64,000 nucleotides of DNA. It comes from Streptomyces sp. NRRL B-1140. Its GTDB lineage: Bacteria; Actinomycetota; Actinomycetes; Streptomycetales; Streptomycetaceae. Every line of letters begins with the position of its first letter. Position 1 is the first letter of the stretch. The stretch is from contig NZ_LGEA01000098.1 of the NCBI RefSeq assembly GCF_001280065.1, forward strand, positions 1-64,000, given 5' to 3'. The translations under genes and the position numbers were made by a program. A model generated the notes under the pieces. The model was not told the origin of the DNA and searched no databases. It saw only the letters and a list, made by a program, of their open reading frames with translations. Below, one piece after another: positions 19,341 through 27,808 of this stretch.

Positions 19341-22300
19341 AGGTGGTCCGCCTGCGCCGTGTGCGGGGCTCCGGTGTCCACCGGGCCGCCCCTGCGGTCC
19401 CGCCGGCGCCACAAAGGGAGTTGTTCGGCCAGCTCTTTGCGGTTCCTCACCCCCAGCTTGCGGTACGTCTGCGTCAGATGGGTCTCGACGGTACGTGTGG
19501 CGACGAACAGTGCCTCGGCGATCTGCTGGTTGCTCAGTCCCGCGGCGGCCAGGTCCGCCACGTGCAGTTCACTCCTCGTCAGCAGCCCGCTGGCCAGGTC
19601 ACCCGTGGGCCTCGGTACCCGGCCGCCCGCCGTGAGCAACAGCCGGGACGCGGCCTCACCGGCTCCCCGGGCGCCGCAGCGGATGGCCGCGCCGACCGCC
19701 CGGTGCAGCCGTTTGCGCGCCGCGCGCTCGTCGCCCTCACGCAGCAGCGCACGCCCGAGCAGGTAGTCGGCCCGTATGCGGCAGAGGCGGCCGGGGGCCT
19801 CGGCGAGGACGTCGACCGCCTCGCTGAGGACCTCGACGGCCCGGTCCCGGTCGACCACCGTGCTCACGGCCAGCAGGCTCTGCCCGATGGCGCGCGGAGT
19901 GCCCCAGCGCCGCGCCGACTCGGCGGTCTCCTCGACGAGTTCGCGGGCCTCCGCGACACGGTCACGCCGGACCAGCAGATGGACGGCGTGCGACCACCAG
20001 GGCGAGAACACCGGGTTGTCGATGCCCGACGTCCGCAGGTCGTCTCCCAGGCGCAGAAGCTGCTCCAGCGCGGCGTCCTGGTCTCCGCGCCGCCCTTGGG
20101 CGAGGGCACGGTGCAGCCGGAGGAGGCTCCAGCCCCGGCCCGTTCTGTCGCCGCCCCCCTCGTCGGCGGTGAGGAGTCCTTCCCGCGCGAGCCGTGCGTC
20201 CGCCGCCTCCGGACGGCCCGCGACGGTCAGCAGGGCGGCCTCGACCGCGAACGGCAGGAGGGTCGCCTGCCGCCAGGGCGCCTGTTCGGTGATGTCCAGG
20301 GCGTGCCGCACATCGGACATGGCCGCGTCCACGGCGCCGAGTTCGTACAGGGTCCATGCCCGCAGGCAGAGGACCTCGTGATGCGTCCAGTCGTCGCCCC
20401 GGGCCCGTGACTCCTCCAGGGCCTGGTCCCAGATCCGCATCACCGGGTCGATCTCGTCGGCCATGAACAGGGCGGGCCCGACGCTGTACGGCAGCCAGTC
20501 CGCCCAGCCGCCCGCCTGCGCTCGCTCCGCGATGTCCACCGTGTGGGGCGCCGAGCGGGACTCGAACGCCGCCAGCAGTGCCTGGGCGGCGAGGGTCCTC
20601 CGTTCGGCGGGCGTGTGCCCGGCGGGGGTGGCCGCCTCCCGCAGCCCGGCCGCCGCGTTCCGCACGAGGGCCCGGGCGCCCGGCGACCTGGTCTCGGTGC
20701 CGATGCCCGCGATCACCAGAGTGGACCGGAGCAGATCGGCGCCTTCGGTCGCGTCCGCGGAGGGCTCCGCCGCCATCACGTCGTCGAGCCGGTCCACGGC
20801 TTCGCCGAGCGCGGGCACTTCCCGCGCTCCGCCCTGTGCGGCCAGCGCGACCTCGCTGAACCGGGCGGCGATCCGGGCCCGCGCCCGGGCGTCGGACGTC
20901 CGGTCCAGTACCGTCCGCAGTTCGACCAGGGCTGCGAGCGGGTCCAGGCAGGCCAGCACCGACGCCAGCGTGACCTGGAGCATGTCCCGCTCCGTCTCGC
21001 CCTTCTCCTCCGCCGCGGTGTTCGGCACCTGCCGCAAGTAGCCCGCCGCGGACCGCAGATCGCCCTGCCGCAGCGCCTCGTCCGACGCGTCGAGCAGGGC
21101 GTCGGCCATCCACGGCTCCTCGGGCCAGGGGAGGTGCACCAACTGGTCCGCGACCCTGCGTACGGGCTCCCCGGCCTCGCTCAGCACCCGCGCCGCCCGG
21201 GTCCGCAGCCGCCGGGCCGCCTCGGGCGGGAGCTCGTCGAGCACCGCCCGCCGGACCGCCGCGCGCATACCAGCGGGTTCGGCTCGCGTCAGAAGGCCCT
21301 GCTCGCGGAGTGTCCGGAGAGCGGCTCTGGTCTGGGACGCCGGTACGCGGGCGAGGTCGCCGACCGCTTCCGGACGGGTCTCGTCGAGCACGGCGACAGC
21401 CGCGGCCACCGTCCGCACGCGGTGCGGCAGGGAGGGCAGCCGGGACGCCGCCAGGGCGCGGACCGCCTCCGCACCCAACTCCTCCACGGTCTCCGGTGTG
21501 ACGGACGACGGTTCGCGGTCCGCCGCGGTCAGGGAGTCCAGGAGTGCATGGAGCAGCCGGGGATTGCCGCCCGACGTCCTGCCGCACGTCTGTACGATCA
21601 GCGCGCTCTGCGAGCCGAGCCGGTCCCGGACGACCGCGGCGACCCCGGCATCGTCGAGCGGGCGCAGCCGGAGCACGGTCGGCTCGGCCCAGTTGGTCGG
21701 CGACACCGGTTGCTCCGCGCCGAGACGGACGGACGGATCGCGCAGGGACATCACCACGAGCAGGGGGCAGCGGCCCGATCGGTGGATCAGGAAGCGCAGC
21801 CATCGCAGTGACGCCTCGTCGGCCCAGTGCGCGTCGTCGAGGACCAGGACCAGCGGGCGGTGCGACATGAGACGACCCGCGATCCGGTGGAGCGCACGCA
21901 GCGTGGCGTACTCCTGTGCGGCGCCGGGATCCCCGGGCCGCGTCGCGGCATACCCGTCCAGCACCCCGAGCGCCGTGCCCAGGCAGTCCCGCGTCCACCG
22001 GCGGTTCTCGGTGCCCTCGTCCTCCCGGGTGCCGAAGAGCTGCCGCACGACTCCGTAGGCCGTGCCGGACTCCGGCTCCCGGCACACGGCGCGCAGCACG
22101 GTGGCGTCCCCGATCACCCCGTCGCGGCGGTCGAAGGCCTTGCCGAGGAGCGCGCTCTTGCCGACACCCGCCTGACCGTGCACGAGCAGGAGCCGGCAGC
22201 GCCCTGCGCGCACTCCCGAAAAAGCGCCCGCGATCCGGCCGAACTCCTCGGTACGGCCCACCAGTCGATGAACAGCCGGTCGTCGTGTCATGGAAGTCAC
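19337..22300 (-). CDS. LAL-type (large ATP-binding LuxR) transcriptional regulator
   Basis: About 987 residues. A canonical Walker A (GQAGVGKSAL) and Walker B (LVLVLDDAHWADEAS) lie in the first 170 residues. A long helical region follows, and the C-terminus is a LuxR helix-turn-helix (LTRSELHVADLAAAGLSNQQ, then ATRTVETHLTQTYRKLGVRN). Of the three tandem LALs this is the only one with an intact P-loop lysine plus a DNA-binding domain. I prefer the GTG at 22300 because GAGGGGG lies about 9 bases upstream and the protein then begins VTSMTRRPAVHRLVGRTEEF, close to the domain start. An ATG frame extension to 22459 is open but has no support. It is first gene of the coupled LAL trio and probably controls the PKS genes. 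Confidence 0.93.
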   Translation of the reverse strand: MTSMTRRPAVHRLVGRTEEFGRIAGAFSGVRAGRCRLLLVHGQAGVGKSALLGKAFDRRDGVIGDATVLRAVCREPESGTAYGVVRQLFGTREDEGTENRRWTRDCLGTALGVLDGYAATRPGDPGAAQEYATLRALHRIAGRLMSHRPLVLVLDDAHWADEASLRWLRFLIHRSGRCPLLVVMSLRDPSVRLGAEQPVSPTNWAEPTVLRLRPLDDAGVAAVVRDRLGSQSALIVQTCGRTSGGNPRLLHALLDSLTAADREPSSVTPETVEELGAEAVRALAASRLPSLPHRVRTVAAAVAVLDETRPEAVGDLARVPASQTRAALRTLREQGLLTRAEPAGMRAAVRRAVLDELPPEAARRLRTRAARVLSEAGEPVRRVADQLVHLPWPEEPWMADALLDASDEALRQGDLRSAAGYLRQVPNTAAEEKGETERDMLQVTLASVLACLDPLAALVELRTVLDRTSDARARARIAARFSEVALAAQGGAREVPALGEAVDRLDDVMAAEPSADATEGADLLRSTLVIAGIGTETRSPGARALVRNAAAGLREAATPAGHTPAERRTLAAQALLAAFESRSAPHTVDIAERAQAGGWADWLPYSVGPALFMADEIDPVMRIWDQALEESRARGDDWTHHEVLCLRAWTLYELGAVDAAMSDVRHALDITEQAPWRQATLLPFAVEAALLTVAGRPEAADARLAREGLLTADEGGGDRTGRGWSLLRLHRALAQGRRGDQDAALEQLLRLGDDLRTSGIDNPVFSPWWSHAVHLLVRRDRVAEARELVEETAESARRWGTPRAIGQSLLAVSTVVDRDRAVEVLSEAVDVLAEAPGRLCRIRADYLLGRALLREGDERAARKRLHRAVGAAIRCGARGAGEAASRLLLTAGGRVPRPTGDLASGLLTRSELHVADLAAAGLSNQQIAEALFVATRTVETHLTQTYRKLGVRNRKELAEQLPLWRRRDRRGGPVDTGAPHTAQADHL

Positions 22301-22900
22301 CGGTTCTCGCCCCCTCGGCACACCGTTCGGTGAATGCCGTGGCATATGCACCGACTGCACAGCGACCTGCACCTCCGTAAGCCGTGCCGAATTTCCGGCC
22401 GCCATGGCAGGACGGCCGGATCCTCGCGCAAAGCTCCGTATTGGAGGCCCGAGGGCCACAGGCTCATCCTCCGCGAAGTTCCGCCACGAAAACTTTTGAA
22501 AGCTTTAAATACTTGACCATCCAAGTCAAGTTTGCTCAAAAAGAGGCCGATAGTCGGCGAATCGGACAAGCCGCACGGTTGGAAGCAAGAGGTCCCCCCG
22601 CCATCAACCCCCGCCCTCCCCCCGCCGACAATGGCGGAAAATAACCCCCCGGCTGGCTGAATTCAGCACCGTACCTCCCCCCACGCACCGCCCTCGTCAC
22701 AGGAACCACCACGGTGTTCACCCAGCGGAGCCGTGCGCCCTTGACGCCGCTCAAGACAGATCATTAGTTTGCCCTTAAAGAAATTCTCCCCTTCCATCTC
22801 CTTGCAAAAAAATGCGCAAAAAAGCGCCACGGAAGTCTCCCCGGTCCCCCACCACGAGGCAGAGCGGCCACGTGCGGACAGAGATTCAACCGAGGTGAAG
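22301..22900. other. Divergent intergenic region between the LAL operon and a small LuxR gene
   Basis: About 600 bases with no convincing gene, and unusually AT-rich stretches at 22485-22545 and 22760-22820. It contains the inverted repeat at 22511-22531 and two related strings starting AGTTTGC (near 22529 and 22766). It must carry the promoter for the minus-strand LAL operon and that for the plus-strand LuxR gene at 22901. Confidence 0.6.
22511..22531. promoter_or_regulatory. Perfect 7-bp inverted repeat, candidate operator
   Basis: ACTTGAC and GTCAAGT separated by 7 bases (CATCCAA), centred about 220 bases upstream of the LAL GTG and 380 upstream of the LuxR ATG. The size and spacing suit a homodimeric regulator. 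The half site contains TTGAC, so it may overlap a -35 element on either strand. Confidence 0.45.
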
Positions 22901-23398
22901 ATGTATTCACATATACCGATCCTCTTGGCTGAGACGTCAGGGATACACAGGACACGCCGCCCCGGTCAGTTGCAGGTGAAGAAGGCGGATCGCGGGACTC
23001 CGCTGCGTTACGGCCCCACCGGTGTGGCCGCCCCGGACGACGCGCTCTTCTCCGGTCTCCCGGCAGAAGTCACCGAGCCCCCGGGTGACGACGGCACCGT
23101 CGCATTCCCCGACCTCGCGAAGGCCGCGGATTCCAAGGACGGAAGCACGCCCCAGCCGCCGGAGGCGATCACCGAGATCGAGGCCCGGATTCTCGAAGGC
23201 ATCGCGGCCGGATCCTCCTCGACCCAGATGGCATCGCGCCTCTATATGAGCCGGCAGGGCATCGAATACCACGTGACCGGGATGCTGCGGAAATTCCACG
23301 CGCCCAACCGCTCCGCCCTGGTGTCCCGCGCGTACTGCTCGGGATTGCTGTCGGTCGCGAGCTGGCCGCCCCGCGTCCTGCCCGAACGCGTGAAGTGA
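22901..23398 (+). CDS. Small LuxR-type helix-turn-helix regulator
   Basis: A 165-aa protein. The first ~90 residues have no recognised domain and look partly disordered. Residues ~95-155 form a LuxR-family DNA-binding domain (ITEIEARILEGIAAGSSSTQ, then MSRQGIEYHVTGMLRKFHAP). There is no receiver or PAS domain, so it is not a typical two-component or PimM-type regulator. The ATG at 22901 is chosen because GAGGTGAAG sits directly upstream; the frame is open further back to 22769 without a ribosome site. It is divergent from the LAL operon, and its position suggests it belongs to the polyketide cluster. Confidence 0.85.
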   Translation: MYSHIPILLAETSGIHRTRRPGQLQVKKADRGTPLRYGPTGVAAPDDALFSGLPAEVTEPPGDDGTVAFPDLAKAADSKDGSTPQPPEAITEIEARILEGIAAGSSSTQMASRLYMSRQGIEYHVTGMLRKFHAPNRSALVSRAYCSGLLSVASWPPRVLPERVK

Positions 23399-23668
23399 CC
23401 ACCCGTGGAATCTCCGGCACCAGCCCCGTCGACCTCGTGACGGGCCTCTGAACACGAGGTGAATCCGACCTGATTCAGTAGAACACCCGAGGGCCTTGTG
23501 GTATCGGATCCCATGAAGCTGCGAATCGGCCGAGGCAGAGCCACAACCGATCCACATCAATTCCGGACAGGCACGTTCGAGGAAACCCACCGGAGGCGGA
23601 AGTGGAGCGGAACGTGCCCCGGCGGGACCCAGACGCCCTGCGCCGACGCCGAAAGGTGATGGTTTCGA

Positions 23669-25915
23669 ATGAGGCGAGGCAAGAAGACCCGGGCGGCGGC
23701 CTCAGCGGGCGGGAAATCGGCACCGAGCGGTGCTTTATCCCGAAGACGGCATGTGTCCACCCGGCTGACCGTCATCCTGCTCGTCCCGGTACTGATCAAC
23801 CTGGTGATGGGCGGTGTCCAGGTGCGGTCCTCGATCGGCACCTGGAAAGCGGCCGAAGCCGCGGAGGCGGTCGCGCTGATCGTCGCCAGGTCGAGCGCCT
23901 ATCACGGGGCGCTCCTCGACGAGCGTGATCTGTCCGTGACACCGCTGCTCCAGGGCAGACGGGACAGCGCGGTGGTACGGGACGCGCGGGCGGTCACCGA
24001 CCGGCGGGCCGCCGACTTCCGGCGGGCGGTCGCCGCGCTGCCCGCCGAACTCGGCCTGGAGCAGCGGATCCGCCAGGTCGAGCGGGTCGGGCCGCGGCTG
24101 AGGGCGGTACGAGCACAGGCGTTCACCCCGGCCACGGACCCGGTGGCCACCGAGGAGAGCTACGCCGTACTGGGCCGGCAGATCACCGGGTTCGCCAACG
24201 AGTTGAGGTTCGGCCTCGAGAACTCCGCGTCGTACGGCCGCACGGTGCACTCCCTCGCCCAGGCGAAGGATGCCGCGTCCCTCCAGCGGTCGGCCGGCCT
24301 GCACCTGCTGGTCCGGCCCGGTGGCGCCGGGCCGCTTCGGGAACAGCAGCTCGACGCCTTCGTGACGTACCGCCGGCTGGAGACCATCGCCCTCCGGACC
24401 TACCGGGCCACCGGGACGGACACGGAGCACCAGGCGACGGTCGCGGGCCCGAGCCGTGCGGCGACACCCGCGCTGGAACGGATGACCGAGAGGATCGCGG
24501 CCGGAGCGAGGCCCGACGTCCTCGCGGCGCAGGGCATCACCCCGTCCACCTGGATGGCCGCCTCGACCCGGAAGGTCGAGGCATACGGAAGGGCCGAGAA
24601 GCAGCTCATCGACGGCGCGGTGGCCGAGGCCGCACGGATCGCCTCCGACGCCCGGCGTGAGGCGTTCGTCAAGGGCGCCGTCATCGTGGCCGCCCTGCTC
24701 GCCGGCTTCGTCGTCGCCGCGCTCATGGCACGGCAGATGAGCCGCTCGATGCGCCGCCTGCGCAACGCCGCCCTCGCCATCGCCGAGCGGCTTCCCATGC
24801 TGTGCGAACGGCTCTACCGCGCCTACCCGGCCCGGGTCGACACCCGGATCGCGCCCATTCCGATCTCCACCACGGACGAGATCGGCGAGGTGGCCCGGGC
24901 CTTCGACCAGGTCCACCGCGAGGCCGTCCGGCTCGCCGCCGAGCAGGCCCTGCTGGGGGGCAGCATCAACGCGATGTTCAGCAGCATGTCGCGCCGCAAC
25001 CAGTCCCTGATCGAGGGCCAGCTGGCCCTGATCACCGACCTGGAGAACAACGAGGCCGACCCGGACCAGCTGGAGAACCTCTTCCGCCTGGACCACGTCG
25101 CGACCCGTATGCGCCGTAACGGCGAGAACCTCCTCGTGCTCGCCGGTGAGGAGCCCGGCCGCCGCTGGGACCGGCCGGTGCCGCTGGTCGACGTGCTGCG
25201 CGCGGCCTCCTCCGAGGTGGAGCAGTACGAGCGCGTCGAACTGTCCGGCGTCCCGGAGGCCGAGATCCACGGCCGTGCCGTGACCGACCTCGTGCACCTG
25301 CTCGCCGAGCTGCTGGAGAACGCGACGACGTTCTCCTCCCCGCAGACCAGGGTCCGCGTCACCGCGGCCCTTCTCCCCGACGGCCGCGTGATGATCGAGA
25401 TCCACGACAAGGGCGTCGGTCTGAGCGCCGAGGACTGCGCGGACATCAACCACAAGCTGGCCAACCCGCCGTGCGTGGATGTCGCGATCTCGCAGCGCAT
25501 GGGCCTGTTCGTGGTCGGCCGGCTGTCCGACCGGCACGGCATCCGCGTCCAGCTGCGCCCCTCGGGCGAAGGCCCCGGCACCACCTCGCTGGTCATGCTC
25601 CCGGGCCACCTCGCCCGGCACGACGGCACGTACGAGCAACCGGACGCCGTCTTCCCCGCCCCGGCCGGTCACCGGCCGCCGGCCCCCATCGTCGGCGAAC
25701 CCTGGTCGGACGCGCCGTCCCCCGGCCCTTCGCCCCTGAGCACGGCGGGCGGGCGGACGGACCTCACGCGGCCCTACCGGGCGGCCTCCGCCAGGTCGGC
25801 GACGACCGCCGCGTGGTCGGAGGGCCAGAGCCCGTCGACCGGACCGTCGCAGGCCCGCCGTGCGTCCCGGACGCGGCCGAGTCCATCGGGTCCGGGCGGG
25901 CCCACGTGGATGTAG
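23669..25915 (+). CDS. Sensor histidine kinase with nitrate/nitrite-sensing-like domain (CvnA type), C-terminus probably altered
   Basis: A 748-aa membrane kinase. It has one membrane segment near residues 31-50 (LTVILLVPVLINLVMGGV), an extracellular NIT-like helical sensor (~50-325), a second segment (~330-350, AVIVAALLAGFVVAALMA), a HAMP-like linker, and a kinase region with LDHVATRMRRNGENLLVL as the likely His box. The N box is ELLENATTFSS and the G box DKGVGL. Such kinases normally head a conservon (with roadblock, DUF742 and GTPase genes), but none follows here. The last ~50 residues are read antisense through an endonuclease remnant (stop at 25774), so the native C-terminus has probably been lost and replaced by run-through. 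Confidence 0.82.
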   Translation: MRRGKKTRAAASAGGKSAPSGALSRRRHVSTRLTVILLVPVLINLVMGGVQVRSSIGTWKAAEAAEAVALIVARSSAYHGALLDERDLSVTPLLQGRRDSAVVRDARAVTDRRAADFRRAVAALPAELGLEQRIRQVERVGPRLRAVRAQAFTPATDPVATEESYAVLGRQITGFANELRFGLENSASYGRTVHSLAQAKDAASLQRSAGLHLLVRPGGAGPLREQQLDAFVTYRRLETIALRTYRATGTDTEHQATVAGPSRAATPALERMTERIAAGARPDVLAAQGITPSTWMAASTRKVEAYGRAEKQLIDGAVAEAARIASDARREAFVKGAVIVAALLAGFVVAALMARQMSRSMRRLRNAALAIAERLPMLCERLYRAYPARVDTRIAPIPISTTDEIGEVARAFDQVHREAVRLAAEQALLGGSINAMFSSMSRRNQSLIEGQLALITDLENNEADPDQLENLFRLDHVATRMRRNGENLLVLAGEEPGRRWDRPVPLVDVLRAASSEVEQYERVELSGVPEAEIHGRAVTDLVHLLAELLENATTFSSPQTRVRVTAALLPDGRVMIEIHDKGVGLSAEDCADINHKLANPPCVDVAISQRMGLFVVGRLSDRHGIRVQLRPSGEGPGTTSLVMLPGHLARHDGTYEQPDAVFPAPAGHRPPAPIVGEPWSDAPSPGPSPLSTAGGRTDLTRPYRAASARSATTAAWSEGQSPSTGPSQARRASRTRPSPSGPGGPTWM

Positions 25916-26172
25916 TCGATGCGCGCACTCGGCCCGTCGGCCGCCGCCACGTACGGGTTGGCGGCGTCCCAGGTGGCGTGGGGAGCGGCCGGACCGGCGT
26001 ACGTCCAGGCGTCGAGCAGGACCTGGCCGGGCACGGCCGGGGCGGTCGTGCAGCCGCCGAGGAGGCGGACCTCGTCGGAGTCGGGCCAGGCGTTGAGGTC
26101 GCCGGTGACGACGGGCGGGAAGGAGGTGTCACCGCGGTGCCGGGCGACGAAACCGGCGAGCGCCGCGGCCTG
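25774..26172 (-). pseudogene. Remnant: C-terminal part of an endonuclease/exonuclease/phosphatase family protein
   Basis: About 132 residues remain in one frame. Family signs are GDLNAWPDSDEVRLLGG (metal-site Asp and Asn), the IDYIHVG motif and the terminal PSDHAAVVADL with the catalytic Asp-His. Intact family members are roughly twice this size or more. Similarity stops near 26172 with no start codon or ribosome site, so the 5' half is missing. It overlaps the kinase frame on the other strand. Confidence 0.8.
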
Positions 26173-26179
26173 CCCGCAG

Positions 26180-26350
26180 GACCCGCGGGTGCGGGTACGG
26201 ATCCGGGGGCGGTGGCACGAGGGGACCGCGCACCTGATGCCGCAGGACGACCCGGCGGCACGGCTGCGGTCACTGCCCCGGGTCAACAGCCTGGGCGTGC
26301 GGGCGTTCGGGACGGATCTGCTGACGGTGCGGGTGGACCTTGACGCCTGA
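26180..26350 (+). pseudogene. Remnant: C-terminal part of a deazaflavin (F420)-dependent nitroreductase-like protein
   Basis: About 56 residues remain, DPRVRVRIRGRWHEGTAHLM followed by DDPAARL and GTDLLTVRVDLD before a TGA. I recognise this as the end of Ddn-like proteins, from memory of the family. No start codon lies nearby and the similarity begins abruptly at 26180, next to where the opposite-strand endonuclease remnant ends. Confidence 0.6.
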
Positions 26351-26356
26351 GAGCCC

Positions 26357-27808
26357 TCACCCCGGCCACACGATCGCCTGCACCTCGCTGTAGGCGTGCA
26401 GGGCGTACGAGCCGACGTCCCGGCCCACTCCGCTCTGCTTGAACCCGCCGAAAGGCGCCTCCATGTTGCGGCCCACCGTGTTGATCCCGACCCCGCCGGC
26501 CCGCAGCCGCCGGGCCACCCGGAAGGCCCGGGCGACGTCGCGCGACCAGACGTAGTCGATGAGGCCGTAGTCGGTGTCGTCGGCGAGCGCGATGCCCTCC
26601 TCCTCGTCGTCGAAGGGGATGACCACCACCACCGGCCCGAAGATCTCCTCGCGGGCCACGCGCATGTCACCGGTGCAGTCGGCGAGGAGGGTCGGGGCGA
26701 CGTAGAAGCCGGTGGGCAGGTCCGGGCGTCGGCCGCCCGTCACCACCACCGCGCCCTCCTTGCGGCCCAGTTCGACGTACGACTCCACCCGGTCCCGGTG
26801 CGCCGCCGAGATCACCGGCCCGACCACCGTGTCCGGCTCCCGCGGGTCCCCGACCTTCAACCGCTGCGCATAGGCGGCCAGTCGCTCCACCAAGCGGTCG
26901 TGGATCCCGCGCTGCGCCAGCACCCGCGTCGGCGCCGTGCAGATCTGCCCGCTGTAGAAGGAGAAGGTGGTGCCGATCCCGGCCACGGCCGAGCCGAGGT
27001 CGGCGTCGTCGAAGACGAGCGCGGCGCCCTTCCCGCCCAGCTCCATCAGCTGCCGCTTCATGCCCCGCCCGCACACCTCGGCGATCCGCCGTCCGACCGC
27101 CGTGGAGCCGGTGAAGCTGACCATGTCGACGTCCGGCGATGCCACGGCCGCCTCACCCACCTCGGTGTGCGAGCCGCTGACGACGTTCACCACACCCGGC
27201 GGGGCGCCCGCCTCCTGCAGCGCCTCGGCCATCCGGTAGACCGACAGCGGATCCTGCGGGGCCGGTTTCACCACGACCGTGTTGCCCATGGCCAGTGCCG
27301 GGGCGACCTTCCCGGCCGGGTTGGCCCAGGGGTTGTTGTACGAGGTGACGCAGGTGACGACCCCGACGGGCTGCCGCACGGCCAGGGCGCCCATCACCCC
27401 GGCCTTCCCCATCGGCCCGGCCTCGTTGATCTGCGGCGGGATCGGCCACTCGGCGGGCTCCACGCGCGCGTAGCGCCGGAAGCGGGCGGCGGCGACCCCG
27501 ACCTGCAGGGCGCGTGCGGTGCCGAGGGTCGCCCCGGTCTCGGCCCGGGCCAGCTCCGCGTACTCCTTCAGCCGGCCGGCGATGATCCCCGCCGCCCTGC
27601 CGAGGACCGCGGCCCGTTCCTCCGGGGCGGTGCGCGACCACGGCCCGAAGGCCTCGCGGGCCGCGGCGCAGGCCGCGAGCACCTGATCCCGCGAGGCCTC
27701 CGGCGCCCACCCGACGGTCTGCTCGCTCGCCGGGTCGGTCACCTCGTAGTGCCCGCCGTCCGGCTCCACCCAGGAGCCGCCGACGAACAGCGACTGGCGT
27801 GCCGTCAC
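26357..27808 (-). CDS. Aldehyde dehydrogenase (NAD(P)+-dependent)
   Basis: A 483-aa member of the ALDH superfamily, oxidising an aldehyde to the acid in the cytosol. The catalytic cysteine is in SGQICTAPTR and the general-base glutamate in ELGGKG; the Rossmann signature FTGSTAVGRRIAEV is present. The length is typical. The GTG at 27808 overlaps the upstream amidohydrolase stop by 4 bases (GTGA), indicating coupled translation; the open frame back to 27910 has no start evidence. It is the last gene of an SDR/LLM/amidohydrolase/ALDH series on the minus strand. The substrate is unknown. Confidence 0.93.
   Translation of the reverse strand: MTARQSLFVGGSWVEPDGGHYEVTDPASEQTVGWAPEASRDQVLAACAAAREAFGPWSRTAPEERAAVLGRAAGIIAGRLKEYAELARAETGATLGTARALQVGVAAARFRRYARVEPAEWPIPPQINEAGPMGKAGVMGALAVRQPVGVVTCVTSYNNPWANPAGKVAPALAMGNTVVVKPAPQDPLSVYRMAEALQEAGAPPGVVNVVSGSHTEVGEAAVASPDVDMVSFTGSTAVGRRIAEVCGRGMKRQLMELGGKGAALVFDDADLGSAVAGIGTTFSFYSGQICTAPTRVLAQRGIHDRLVERLAAYAQRLKVGDPREPDTVVGPVISAAHRDRVESYVELGRKEGAVVVTGGRRPDLPTGFYVAPTLLADCTGDMRVAREEIFGPVVVVIPFDDEEEGIALADDTDYGLIDYVWSRDVARAFRVARRLRAGGVGINTVGRNMEAPFGGFKQSGVGRDVGSYALHAYSEVQAIVWPG

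Noticed and set aside
23405..23450. Weak hairpin after the small LuxR gene as a terminator
   Set aside because: Only a 6-7 bp stem with a long loop; not distinguishable from chance in GC-rich sequence.
23735..25672. Minus-strand frame (645 aa) opposite the sensor kinase
   Set aside because: Shadow of the kinase; no recognisable motif.
26357..26430. The polyketide cluster extending into the aldehyde dehydrogenase operon
   Set aside because: The remnant scar lies between them and the operon shares the palindrome found with the acyl-CoA genes, so it groups with the right-hand region.
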